Source: Neorhodopirellula pilleata (lineage in GTDB: Bacteria; Planctomycetota; Planctomycetia; Pirellulales; Pirellulaceae). Taken from it: 64,000 bases of DNA. Numbering within the stretch: the first letter of the stretch is position 1; each line of letters starts with the position of its first letter. Of this stretch, positions 55,501 through 63,880 are shown piece by piece. The position numbers and the translations under genes are program-made. A model generated the notes under the pieces. That model worked only from the letters and a program-made list of their open reading frames with translations, did no database searches and was not told where the DNA came from. The stretch covers positions 2,867-66,866 of the forward strand of contig NZ_SJPM01000014.1 of NCBI RefSeq assembly GCF_007859915.1, written 5' to 3'.

Positions 55501-57819
55501 CTTGTGATCGAGGAAGGTGAACGGCAGGCGGCGGTCGAGCGTTTCGATCCACAGGCTCAATCGACATAGCTCGACGGCCAGCGGGTCGAGGTCGACACCG
55601 TAGATGCAGCGTTCGACGATGTAACGACGCAGTACCGCCTTGGTTCGCGGCTCGAACTCGGCGTCGTCGGGACGACACGGCAAGGTTTCGTCGGCCAACG
55701 TGGTTTCGTTGTCGGTGTCACGAATCAGGTCGATAACGGTGCGATCGTCGTAGCCGGTGAATCGCTGGTGATGGACGAGCGAGTGGTACAAAGCGTCGGT
55801 GAGGAACCGCAGTGCCGCGAGCGGGAACGAACCGCTGCCGCAGGCGGGATCGCAGACTTTTAGGGCGAGGATTTCTTCGGGGCGGCGTGGGGTTTCGATC
55901 GCGTTGGCGGCCTGGTCAACAGCGGATGAATTGTTGTCGTCACCCGCGGCTAGCGCCGTCGGCTCATAAGCTAGTGGACGTAGCGTTCGGTGGACGGTGG
56001 GGATGGCCAGTTGCGGACGGGTGTAGAACGTGCCGCTGCCTTTTCGGGTGCCGCCCCAACGGACGAGGTAGCGTTCGCCGGGCAATACGACTTTCGTAAT
56101 GATCTGCTTGGCTTTGCGGTCGATCGCGGCCTGATGACCGAGTTGCTTTTCGGGCGTCATCGCGCCGCGTGGTTTGCGGACCAGCTTGCCGACTTCGATC
56201 GCTCGCTTGGCCCAGGCTTCCGCTGCGGTGCGGGCGGTATGGCGAATGTCGTCGGCGGATTCCTCTTCGACGTCCTCGCTTGTTTCATCGTCGGCATCGT
56301 CTTCGTCGCCGTCCTCTGAATCGAATTCGCTGGAATCTTCGTCGGCAGCATCTTCGTCGCTCGCTTCCTCTTCGTCGTCACCGGATGACGTGTCCTTCAT
56401 TTTCTCCAGCAGGTTCTTGAGCGACTTGTCATTCATCGCTTCGAGGATCGATAGCGGCAAGGCGGGTTGGTTGCCAACGGCCAAGAAGATGACGGGGCCA
56501 TCATCGCCAGCGACGCGAAGCTCAAAGTCGAGCAGGCCTTCGTACAGGATGCCGATGTATTCGCTGTCGAGCGATGAAAAATCGACGGGCGAGGGAACCC
56601 ACGTGCCACCGCGGCCTTGGCGAATCTTGACCTTGGTGCGTGAGAGTAGGTCGAGGATAGAGTAGACCTTGGCGTCGCTGATGATTTCGTGTTCGTAGCA
56701 ACCTTGTTCGAGCACGTGCAGGGCACGGCTGACGCCGTCGTCGCTGTCGGCTTGGCCCGGTGCGAACAGACTTCCGCCATAGCTGGGCACGGTAAGGCCT
56801 TCGTGGGAACTGCCGTCGTGGATCAGCCGAAACAGGGACACGACGCGTGGATAGGCGGAATAGCTGCCCGCGCGACGACTTGGCGAGACGCGTTCGAGTT
56901 GATCTCGCAGGCCGGAAAGGGAATAACATTCGTGAAAGATCGGGTTGTCTTTGGGCAGCAAGCCTTCCCGTGATTCGGCGAACAGGCCGACGACCAAACG
57001 CATGACCAACCGCACGCCGGCTCGGTAGATTTCGGCGTGGGTGGGCGGTGTGGTCGATGTTTTGCTGATGTTGTCGAGCACCGGTCCGTGAGCTTGGATC
57101 AGGATTTCGACGGCTTGCCGCACGCGTTCGCCGAGAACGGCCGACAAATCGGCTTGCCCCTTGCGGCTGTCGGCGATGGCTTCGACCAGCGGACTGCTTT
57201 CGTCGCTCGATGGCGGCGTCCAGATCGGCGGATTCAAAAGCGCCCGCAGCCCGAATAGCTCGGCGGATGTTTGTCCGCTCTCGAGCCAGCGGTCGATGTC
57301 CCATTCACAGAACGCTTCGTAGTCGAGGCCCGCCATGACGAGACGCCACTGGCGACCGTTGGTAACGACGGCCAATTTTTCATCGCCGCCGCGCAGCCAC
57401 TGGATCGCCGCGGTGACGGCGCGTTTGCCACGACCAACGCCGACGCGTTTTTGGTCGTCGATGAAGACGGGCAGGATCGCATCGGATGGACCACGCCACA
57501 GATGGCTGGGTTTGACGTTGTCGCCGGCGATGGTGCGCCGGGTCCAACGGGCGGGATCAACGGAGGTGCCGCGATCCCAGGTTCCGGCACGGGCGAATCC
57601 ACAAATGGAATCGAGCACGTAGCTGACGAACTTGCCTCGTCCGGCATTCTCATCTTGCTCGAATGAGACGATGCGGCGACGGAGTCGATCGGTTTCAAAC
57701 GAGCTGAGCGCGGGCGGAGGATCGGAGATTAGCTTGGTGAGCCGCGTCGGATCGACGAGCATGCCGCCGTGACGAAGCGCGTTCCACCAGTCGAGTGGGT
57801 CGGGGGTTCCTGAGTTCAT
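52588..57819 (-). CDS. drmMI: Eco57I-type N6-adenine DNA methyltransferase, DrmMI-like
   Basis: The 1,743-residue protein has the AdoMet site VCDPACGSGSFPLAAL and the catalytic NPPW in FDAVIGNPPWDIAKP, in the order of gamma/Eco57I-type N6-adenine methylases. The N-terminal region has FSSLDSEYIGILYEGLLDFE, common in Eco57I/PglX/DISARM methylases. An acidic low-complexity insert rich in D and E (about residues 475-525; 56,250-56,400) interrupts the N-terminal half. The long C-terminal half would hold target recognition. In DISARM such a methylase marks host DNA. It is 68 bp downstream of the DrmD-like gene, as in class 1 DISARM. It is longer than the usual family member. Confidence 0.8.
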   Translation of the reverse strand: MNSGTPDPLDWWNALRHGGMLVDPTRLTKLISDPPPALSSFETDRLRRRIVSFEQDENAGRGKFVSYVLDSICGFARAGTWDRGTSVDPARWTRRTIAGDNVKPSHLWRGPSDAILPVFIDDQKRVGVGRGKRAVTAAIQWLRGGDEKLAVVTNGRQWRLVMAGLDYEAFCEWDIDRWLESGQTSAELFGLRALLNPPIWTPPSSDESSPLVEAIADSRKGQADLSAVLGERVRQAVEILIQAHGPVLDNISKTSTTPPTHAEIYRAGVRLVMRLVVGLFAESREGLLPKDNPIFHECYSLSGLRDQLERVSPSRRAGSYSAYPRVVSLFRLIHDGSSHEGLTVPSYGGSLFAPGQADSDDGVSRALHVLEQGCYEHEIISDAKVYSILDLLSRTKVKIRQGRGGTWVPSPVDFSSLDSEYIGILYEGLLDFELRVAGDDGPVIFLAVGNQPALPLSILEAMNDKSLKNLLEKMKDTSSGDDEEEASDEDAADEDSSEFDSEDGDEDDADDETSEDVEEESADDIRHTARTAAEAWAKRAIEVGKLVRKPRGAMTPEKQLGHQAAIDRKAKQIITKVVLPGERYLVRWGGTRKGSGTFYTRPQLAIPTVHRTLRPLAYEPTALAAGDDNNSSAVDQAANAIETPRRPEEILALKVCDPACGSGSFPLAALRFLTDALYHSLVHHQRFTGYDDRTVIDLIRDTDNETTLADETLPCRPDDAEFEPRTKAVLRRYIVERCIYGVDLDPLAVELCRLSLWIETLDRRLPFTFLDHKIKCGNSLVGTWFDQFMHYPAMAWMREGGDKNHSDGVHYKKEGWTKAISGKVKNVKNELIDYIDGALYMFTDEDLDTIKTVHDEAEQALKAIHQLGIHEAETRAQMYRELQSRQSVIDARFSLDLWCAMWFWPPDQIDECPLPSEFYAGKLSDEAKQIARQVADRQRFFHWELEFPDAFNTDSDGFDAVIGNPPWDIAKPNSKEFFSALDPLYRSYGKQEALKVQKTLFEATETIEYDWLQYNAGFRAQSNWLKSSGYPYGDRVTTTSAGKQSHDIPLGGGGKGSWERSVHRYEKWRDNREAQTGYSRGLEETRGFRHQGGGDINLYKMFLEQAHKIARGSGRLGMIVPSGIYSDHGTRTLRELFLDGCQWEWLFGFENREGIFDIHRSFKFNPLIITKGGRTESIKTAFMRRDIEDWESGERYATEYPRERVIQFSPRSKAILEIQSRRDLDVLEKIYSGSVLLGDDGPDGWGIKYVTEFHMTNDSKLFPPRAWWEERGYIPDEYSRWIKGKWQLRTASSPAPPDCPRTQIPAGIFLSRDGEQYIYEDDIDVEEFTQANGKPIVFKVKNEEGETEEIQPTGPAIGLPLLQGIMMNQLLGNRAFFSESGNRKWRISNSYEDNVYSKFVIGKPVAALATPSYGRAKYGFRSIARTTDSRTIIGSPFPGLPAGNSLGVLTSRTADPLVMMSLGMFLSSYAFDWQMRRRIAGTNVNYFFLRESATPPTSHIGRLAFAALGLAYPSFNVSQLYLEAAKSNKEIMSYPLQKLWAVSDRRRLESLAASNAVTAELLGLENQQLKSVLADCDRPVAWLAANSESLNSVGFWRVDKTHQPELRETVLALVAFQSLQEEILSLGRDDAIMKFLSPDGWQLPETLRLSDYGLGHDERAKQAQPVRECFGPRFYDWQLAQTPEESWAECHLHARNLLGQAAYEKLVAGDSAAVVGEENIDAVREEEVPFQLTGEPKPSKKRK

Positions 57820-57887
57820 AGCGTGACGAGTTTCGATGTCGATTGATTGTTGGCTGGGTTGGACGAGTGGCGGAGATTCGTTGGAGG

Positions 57888-60800
57888 CTATCCAGGTAAA
57901 CGAATCTCGACGGCCAACGGGAACACCGACGCGTCGCCGTCGATGCTGAATCGCCGGGGCAGCAGCCGATTGATGACTCGTTCGCGCTCGCGGGTCAGTT
58001 GGCTGCGGACTTCTTCGTAGTGCCGCTTTCGCCGCTCGATCTCTTCTTTCTTCTTGGAGATGTCGCGGTCGATTTCATCCAGGGTGTCTTCGCTATCGAA
58101 TAGCCGACCTTCTTGCCGCTGGCGTTTGAGCGTCTTGATCTCTTTCTCGATCTTCTCAAGCGTGTTGTCGGCGATCAGCGTCGATACTTCACCCTGTCGA
58201 CTTGCGAAGTTCTTGTTCTCTTGTTCGATCGCGCTCTTGCTGTCGATGGCAAGCTGCCCAATCAACTCATCGGTCAGCTTGGTTTTCAAACCGGCGATGG
58301 CGTCGAGAAGGTCGAGTTCGATGTCGGCGAAGATTTCGGCCGCGCGGTCTTTGAGCGTCTCGTCGGTTGTTGGCGAGGCACCACGAAGCTGTCGGGCGGG
58401 CACGTGTGGCAAGGCGGGCGACAGTTCACCGCCAGCGACGGTAAACGTCACCGTGCGTATCCAGTGGTGGAATGTCTCGCGGAGTCCGTTGACGGCCAGC
58501 TCTTCCAGATGCAGCAAAACGAATGCGTCGGCCCCGGCGGGGACTTCGCCGGTGCGAACCGTCCAGCGGCTGACGGCGGACGGGCCTGGATAACGACGTC
58601 GACTAAGCGAACCGATCGCCTTGGCCACCAGTGGATGGCCGAGGTGCATCATTTGCAGATTGCCGGGAGGCCGAAAGACGAGCCGGTTGCCGATTTGTTG
58701 CAGGCAGGGATCGGCGGTGAATGCGAGGTACGGAAGTGCCCCGACAACGCTGCCGGTGCTGCCGCGGCGAATCGTTTGGTCGATCGTGTCGCTCCACATC
58801 GGTAGCCCAGGGTTCAAGATGCGGCAGCGCCCCTTGGCGTCGGGCTGGCCGAGTTGCGGTCGTGATGCACCCATGCCCATCGCGACGTCCAATAGTTCGT
58901 ACTCGGCGTCACCATCAAAATCCAGTTCAGCGGCGAGGGCTTCCAGACGATCAATGCTCGCATCGTTATCGTCCATCTCGGCGGTCGATGCGCTGTCGTC
59001 GCCTTCAAATTCGGCCTGCCCCTTGGCCGATTCCAACCGCAATTCGAGTTGTTGCTGATCGACGGTCTCACCCTTGATCATTTGGCGGTGCATCGCTTCG
59101 TCCAAGATTTCGCCAACGGCACCAAGGTCTTCTCGCATCTGATCGACTTTGTGGATCAGTTTGGACATGAACCGCAGGTCGGCGTTCTCTTGCGAAATGA
59201 AGTGATAGGTGAACACGTCGCGGGCTTGGCCGTGACGATCCAGCCGGCCGTTGCGTTGTTCAATGCGGGCTGGATTCCAAGGACAATCGAAGTGCAACAG
59301 ATGGCGAGCGGTCTCTTGCAGGTTCAATCCTTCTGATGCGGCGTCGGTGGCAATCAGCACGCGAACGTGAGAATGGGGATCGTTGAATTGTTCCTTGATC
59401 TGTTCGCGCTGCAGGTCGTCCATGCCTCCATATAGTGAGAGGAAGTTGTCTTGCTGGTCCGGGAACTTTTCACGAACACGGCGAAGCAGATAGTCGAGTG
59501 TCGTTTTGTACTCGGTGAAAACAACTAAACGCTCCTCATCGTCCCAACCGTTGTCGTCTTGAAGTTGTGTCTCGATCAGTTCGATCAACACATCAAAACG
59601 GGCGTCCGCTTTGGGATTGATCGTGTGTCTTGATGAGGACAGTTCCAGATCTTCGGCCGAGGCGGGCAATGGAAAACCAAGAGCCTGGACCGCATCGTCG
59701 ATGGCGGCGATTTCAGCGGCAAGATCGTCGGCGAAATGATTCAGCCAAGCACCGATGACGGTCGTGGCGGACGCTTCACGTTGCTGCGATTCATTGTCGT
59801 CGGCGGTGTCCTCAGCAACGCTGCGGCTGGCCGCGGCCATCTCGCCATCGTCCGCCTCGTCTTGTTCCAACAGCCCGAGTTTGCACCGGTACCAGCTTTC
59901 GGCGAACGTCGCCGGTCCGCTCAATAATCGCTTGCCCAAGATCTCGATGGCGAATGTGCCCGACATCCGACGCCGACCACGAGACTGGGCAACGATCTTG
60001 CGAACTTCATCGCGAAACTCATCAACCGCTGTGATCAGTTGGCTCTCTTTCTTCGAGAACGACAACGGAATTGCTTGTGGCTCTTTTCGTTCGGAAAACT
60101 TTGGCGGATCAGTGCGAGCGTTGATGTCGCGTTTCAATCGCCGGACGACGACTTGTTCGATTCGTTTGCGTTCGGCGGGTTTCAGTTCGTCGGTCTGGCT
60201 AAAGCGAACAGGATCCAACATCTCGAGCAAGCCGGAGAACGAACGCGTGCGACCGTTGTGCGGTGTGGCTGTCAGAAACAGACGATGCTCGAAATACGGC
60301 GCGACCAGCCGCAGCATTTTGCATAAGTCACTGTCCTCGCCCATCGCTGACGGCATCAGGTTGTGGACTTCGTCAACGATCAACAAGTCCCAAGGAAGAT
60401 GCGGTGAGTCTTCGCTGACCTGACACGCACTGTGGAACTGTTCCAAGACATCGGGTTGTTTGAGAAAATGGTACGAGGTGATCGCACGGGCGCTTGATCG
60501 CCACGGGTTGGCGTCGATGCCAATCGTTCGCTTCAACTTCTGGGTCGCGTCGCGGTCGATGACATCCATGGGCAACGAGAACTTGTCCCACATTTCATCT
60601 CGCCATTGGATGCGTAACGACGCCGGCGTCAGGACCAGCACGCGACGGATCCGTCGACGGATCAACAACTCGCGAAGGACCAAACCAGCTTCGATCGTTT
60701 TCCCCAAGCCGACGTCGTCCGCGATCATCATGTTGATACGCGGCATCCGTAATGCCTTGAGCAGAGGCACCATTTGATAATCTTCGACCTGAACCGCTCC

Positions 60801-61163
60801 ATGAAACGGCGAGCACACCGGCATCCGGTCCAACGGACCATCGCCATCGGGATCCAGATAGGGCGACAACGCGGACCAGCGACTGGCTCGGACGACGGCA
60901 TCGAATTCGTCCGGTGGCATTGGCCGGTCGGACGGTAATGGAACGGCAGCCGGACTGAGAAGTTCGCGATGCGGTTCACATTCCCAAAGCAACTGTTCCG
61001 TTTCGGGCGTCTCGCTGTCTTTGTATTCCAACCGCACTAAGTGCACGACACCATCGTCACCATCAAACGGACGTACTTCACTGATGACGGCCCGACGTTT
61101 TCGCACAATCGCCATCATGCCGACGCGAGGATTCTCAGCAGAATTTTGAACGAGAGATGCCAT
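57888..61163 (-). CDS. drmD: DISARM SNF2-like helicase DrmD
   Basis: The protein has about 1,091 residues from ATG 61163; a GTG at 61220 would add 19 residues. The N-terminus VGMMAIVRKRRAVISEV, then HLVRLEYKDSETPE, WSALSPYLDPDGDGPLDRMP and FHGAVQVEDYQMVPLLKALR are, as I remember them, the DrmD pattern. SNF2 motifs follow: MMIADDVGLGKTIEAGL, LLIVDEVHNLMPSA, FLTATPHNGRTRSFSGL, VFTEYKTTLDYLLRRV, LIATDAASEGLNLQ and RIEQRNGRLDRHGQ. The C-terminal third contains a long coiled-coil (IEKEIKTLKRQRQEGRLF). It is the first gene of the minus-strand operon and is thought to translocate on DNA in the DISARM complex. Confidence 0.85.
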   Translation of the reverse strand: MASLVQNSAENPRVGMMAIVRKRRAVISEVRPFDGDDGVVHLVRLEYKDSETPETEQLLWECEPHRELLSPAAVPLPSDRPMPPDEFDAVVRASRWSALSPYLDPDGDGPLDRMPVCSPFHGAVQVEDYQMVPLLKALRMPRINMMIADDVGLGKTIEAGLVLRELLIRRRIRRVLVLTPASLRIQWRDEMWDKFSLPMDVIDRDATQKLKRTIGIDANPWRSSARAITSYHFLKQPDVLEQFHSACQVSEDSPHLPWDLLIVDEVHNLMPSAMGEDSDLCKMLRLVAPYFEHRLFLTATPHNGRTRSFSGLLEMLDPVRFSQTDELKPAERKRIEQVVVRRLKRDINARTDPPKFSERKEPQAIPLSFSKKESQLITAVDEFRDEVRKIVAQSRGRRRMSGTFAIEILGKRLLSGPATFAESWYRCKLGLLEQDEADDGEMAAASRSVAEDTADDNESQQREASATTVIGAWLNHFADDLAAEIAAIDDAVQALGFPLPASAEDLELSSSRHTINPKADARFDVLIELIETQLQDDNGWDDEERLVVFTEYKTTLDYLLRRVREKFPDQQDNFLSLYGGMDDLQREQIKEQFNDPHSHVRVLIATDAASEGLNLQETARHLLHFDCPWNPARIEQRNGRLDRHGQARDVFTYHFISQENADLRFMSKLIHKVDQMREDLGAVGEILDEAMHRQMIKGETVDQQQLELRLESAKGQAEFEGDDSASTAEMDDNDASIDRLEALAAELDFDGDAEYELLDVAMGMGASRPQLGQPDAKGRCRILNPGLPMWSDTIDQTIRRGSTGSVVGALPYLAFTADPCLQQIGNRLVFRPPGNLQMMHLGHPLVAKAIGSLSRRRYPGPSAVSRWTVRTGEVPAGADAFVLLHLEELAVNGLRETFHHWIRTVTFTVAGGELSPALPHVPARQLRGASPTTDETLKDRAAEIFADIELDLLDAIAGLKTKLTDELIGQLAIDSKSAIEQENKNFASRQGEVSTLIADNTLEKIEKEIKTLKRQRQEGRLFDSEDTLDEIDRDISKKKEEIERRKRHYEEVRSQLTRERERVINRLLPRRFSIDGDASVFPLAVEIRLPG

Positions 61164-61220
61164 CACGGCCCCATTTGCAGCGTGTTTAATAACGAATGAG
61201 GCAAGTCGACTTGGATGCAC

Positions 61221-61722
61221 ACCTCAAACCACCCCAGTTTATCGTTTTCAAAGTCGCCTAACGAGATGGCTACCTAGGACTGCGAAGACCTCCCAATGGA
61301 TCTTTCATTCACCGAGTTCGACAAAAACCCCACCATACTGAGCGCACGGATACGGCTTCTTTGGCATTGGATCGTCGACCAAAATGGTCAAGACGGTTTC
61401 GCAGTGACGATAAAGTTCGGTGCTGCGCGTCACTGCACAGGGAAAGCACAATTCCTATGTTGAAACGGGATCAAGCTCGTTCTTCGTCAGCCTATCTCAC
61501 TGATCTTGCGGACTGTTTGCGGTGATGCTGCATGGTTCCGAATGACCATTCCGAATTTTGCTTTCGATAACACCTTATGACGAGAAATGCTTCGCGAGCC
61601 AACTATGCAACCAATGCAATTTGTCCGGCGGCAAAATATTCGGACTAGCGTGGAGGTTGACGAGTGCAAAATTCTGCGACGAATCTCGTTGTTCTTCATC
61701 GAGCGATTCGGGAGTTCGTACT
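61221..61722. promoter_or_regulatory. Divergent promoter region of drmD and the winged-helix gene
   Basis: This 500-bp space separates the first gene of the defence operon (leftward) from a DNA-binding regulator (rightward), so both promoters should lie here. I could not assign specific -35/-10 boxes. The longer plus-strand frame from 61558 is not favoured, because a GTG with a strong Shine-Dalgarno sequence exists at 61723. Confidence 0.5.
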
Positions 61723-62181
61723 GTGCAAATTGAAAAAAAGCGAGCGATCAGGGAAGCTCTCGCCACACTTGCTTCGAGCCACGCGATCGTAGTGCAGCAA
61801 CTCGAACTGGCGATTGAGTTGCTCAATCAGGAAATCGGCTTCGACGATGAACCGGCTGCGATCCAAACATTCCAGCTATTCGGATCCAAGCGGAACTCGC
61901 TCGTGGACCCGAACTCGCAGTCGGTTTTGTGGAAAGGTCGGATCTGCTTTCTCGGCAACAATCTTCTTTTTCGATTCTTTGAACGCATCTCTCGATCGCC
62001 GAATCAGTTCATCTCGTACGACGTACTGCTCGACGAGGTTTGGGGAGGGCCGCGTGAGAACTCGAGCATTCGAGGCGTTGCAAAACGCCTTCGAGATCGA
62101 CTGGCTCTGGGAGGAATGGCCGAACTGTCTAGCGCGATCGATGGTTCTAATTCCGGGTTCTATCGTTTGATACTTGTTTGA
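61723..62181 (+). CDS. OmpR/PhoB-type winged-helix DNA-binding protein
   Basis: The GTG at 61723 is preceded by GGGAG at 8 nt and gives about 152 residues; this start removes 55 N-terminal residues of the longer frame, which are Cys/Ser-rich and unlike the rest. The N-terminal half is a helical segment (SSHAIVVQQLELAIELLNQE). The C-terminal half is a Trans_reg_C winged helix (LSRSPNQFISYDVLLDEVW-like; SIRGVAKRLRDRLALGG). No receiver domain is present, so it is not a classical two-component regulator. Placement between the defence operon and the recombinase gene suggests that it controls one or both. Confidence 0.65.
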   Translation: MQIEKKRAIREALATLASSHAIVVQQLELAIELLNQEIGFDDEPAAIQTFQLFGSKRNSLVDPNSQSVLWKGRICFLGNNLLFRFFERISRSPNQFISYDVLLDEVWGGPRENSSIRGVAKRLRDRLALGGMAELSSAIDGSNSGFYRLILV

Positions 62182-62194
62182 TCACTGCTTGAAA

Positions 62195-62249
62195 ATCAAA
62201 CGCAGATCAAACGCAGAATCATGAATAGTCAAACGGGAATCAAACGGGG
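62195..62249 (+). promoter_or_regulatory. 11-bp-spaced direct repeats (candidate operator)
   Basis: Two abutting copies of ATCAAACGCAG (62195-62205 and 62206-62216) and two related copies GTCAAACGGG (62228) and ATCAAACGGGG (62239) keep an 11-bp register. Inverted GTTTGAT copies lie just upstream (62164 and 62176). OmpR/PhoB-type proteins bind tandem 11-bp direct repeats, so this may be the operator of the preceding gene's product, placed ahead of the recombinase gene. Confidence 0.55.
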
Positions 62250-62326
62250 ACTCGACATACTGGGTGAAACCGCACGGCCTATTTGCCGCAGTCCACCCAG
62301 GTAGCCAATAAACAGGAGTTCCCGTC

Positions 62327-63880
62327 ATGCATGCAAACACAGATCAAACTGAGATGAAACTGGTTCGAGCCGCGCAGTACGTCCGGATGTCAACCGAACA
62401 TCAGCAGTATTCGACCGCCAACCAAGATGACATCATTCAAGAGTACGCAAAGAAACGAAACTTCGAGATTGTGAAAACCTACGCGGACGAAGGCAAAAGC
62501 GGTTTGAATGTCGCTGGCCGTCGTTCTCTCCAGGCGATGATCGCGGACGTACAAAATGGATCGGCCGACTACGAAGCCATCCTGGTTTACGACGTGAGTC
62601 GCTGGGGCCGATTCCAAGACGCTGACGAAAGTGCCTACTACGAATATCTGTGCAAGCGAGCCGGCATCTCCGTTCACTATTGTGCCGAGCAATTCGAGAA
62701 CGATGGTGGGCCGACATCGACGATCATCAAGAGTGTCAAGCGAGCGATGGCCGGCGAGTACAGTCGAGAATTGTCGACCAAAGTGTTTCAGGGCCAGTGT
62801 CGTCTGATTGAGCTTGGCTACCGTCAGGGCGGGCCGGCGGGGTTCGGACTGCGGCGGATGTTGATCGATCAGTCGGGTGAAGCGAAAGCCCAGTTGGCTC
62901 GCGGCGAGTGCAAGAGCCTGCAAACTGACCGCGTGATTCTGGTGAAGGGACCAGAACAAGAGATCGAGACCGTCAATCGTGTTTATCAGATGTTCGTCGT
63001 GGAGGGCCGGCGGGAACGCCAGATCGCTGATCAGTTGAATTCCGAAGGTATCGCGACGGACCTCGGCAGGTCATGGAGTCGCGGAACGGTCCGACAACTA
63101 CTGACGAATGAAAAGTATATCGGCAACAACGTCTACAACCGAACGTCGTTCAAGTTGAAGCAACGACGGGTATCCAACGAGCCAGACATCTGGATTCGCA
63201 AAAACGCTGCGTTCGAGGCGGTCGTCAGCCAAGAATTGTTCTACACCGCCCAGGGAATCATCCGGGAGCGAGCCAAATGCTACAGCGACGAGGACATGAT
63301 TACCTGTTTACGTTTGCTGATGGAGCAAAACCCCACCCTTTCAGCCGGACTGATCGACGCCGCCGACAACACGCCCACATCCTCAACCTACCGTAATCGG
63401 TTCGGCAGTCTGATTCGGGCGTATCGGTTGGCCGGTTATCAGCCCGACCGTGACTATGATTACATCGAGATTAATCAGAAGTTGCGAGAGATGTACCCTG
63501 ACTTGATTGGTGATGTGATGGCCCGTCTTGGCGCGGCGGGTGCGTCGGTCACCCAAGACGTCGATACGGACTTGCTGCTCATCAACGGAGAATACAGTGC
63601 TTCGATGATGCTCTCTCGGTGCCGGCAGACCAAGTCAGGTTCGCTTCGATGGATGATCAACGTTGAGCAGAAAGTCGCTCCCGATATCACAATCCTGGTC
63701 CGCATGGATGCTGCCAACGAGCATGTCGTCGATTACTACCTGTTGCCGATCATGGACATTCAATCGCCTCGACTGCTGTTGTGCGAAACCAATGGCGTTT
63801 ACTTGGACACCTATCAGTTCGACAGTCTCGATTACTTCACGTCGCTGTCGGAACGCACCAAGATCGAGGTGGCAGCATGA
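62327..63880 (+). CDS. Large serine recombinase
   Basis: ATG 62327 has AGGAG 8 nt upstream. The 517-residue protein has an N-terminal resolvase domain: AAQYVRMSTEHQQYSTANQD with the catalytic Ser in RMS, YADEGKSGLNVAGRRSLQAM, and VYDVSRWGRFQD carrying the conserved Arg. A recombinase domain follows (GYRQGGPAGFGLRRML; RQIADQLNSEGIATDLGRSW; GTVRQLLTNEKYIGNNVYNR). No zinc ribbon is visible, and the C-terminal about 170 residues form a separate domain of unknown type. It overlaps the ParB-like gene by ATGA. Such recombinase-ParB pairs occur at the edges of genomic islands. Confidence 0.9.
   Translation: MHANTDQTEMKLVRAAQYVRMSTEHQQYSTANQDDIIQEYAKKRNFEIVKTYADEGKSGLNVAGRRSLQAMIADVQNGSADYEAILVYDVSRWGRFQDADESAYYEYLCKRAGISVHYCAEQFENDGGPTSTIIKSVKRAMAGEYSRELSTKVFQGQCRLIELGYRQGGPAGFGLRRMLIDQSGEAKAQLARGECKSLQTDRVILVKGPEQEIETVNRVYQMFVVEGRRERQIADQLNSEGIATDLGRSWSRGTVRQLLTNEKYIGNNVYNRTSFKLKQRRVSNEPDIWIRKNAAFEAVVSQELFYTAQGIIRERAKCYSDEDMITCLRLLMEQNPTLSAGLIDAADNTPTSSTYRNRFGSLIRAYRLAGYQPDRDYDYIEINQKLREMYPDLIGDVMARLGAAGASVTQDVDTDLLLINGEYSASMMLSRCRQTKSGSLRWMINVEQKVAPDITILVRMDAANEHVVDYYLLPIMDIQSPRLLLCETNGVYLDTYQFDSLDYFTSLSERTKIEVAA

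Noticed and set aside
52588..57819. Type IIG restriction-modification enzyme
   Set aside because: The Eco57I-type methylase motifs fit, but no PD-(D/E)xK nuclease motif was seen at the N-terminus, and the adjacent DrmD-like gene favours a DISARM role.
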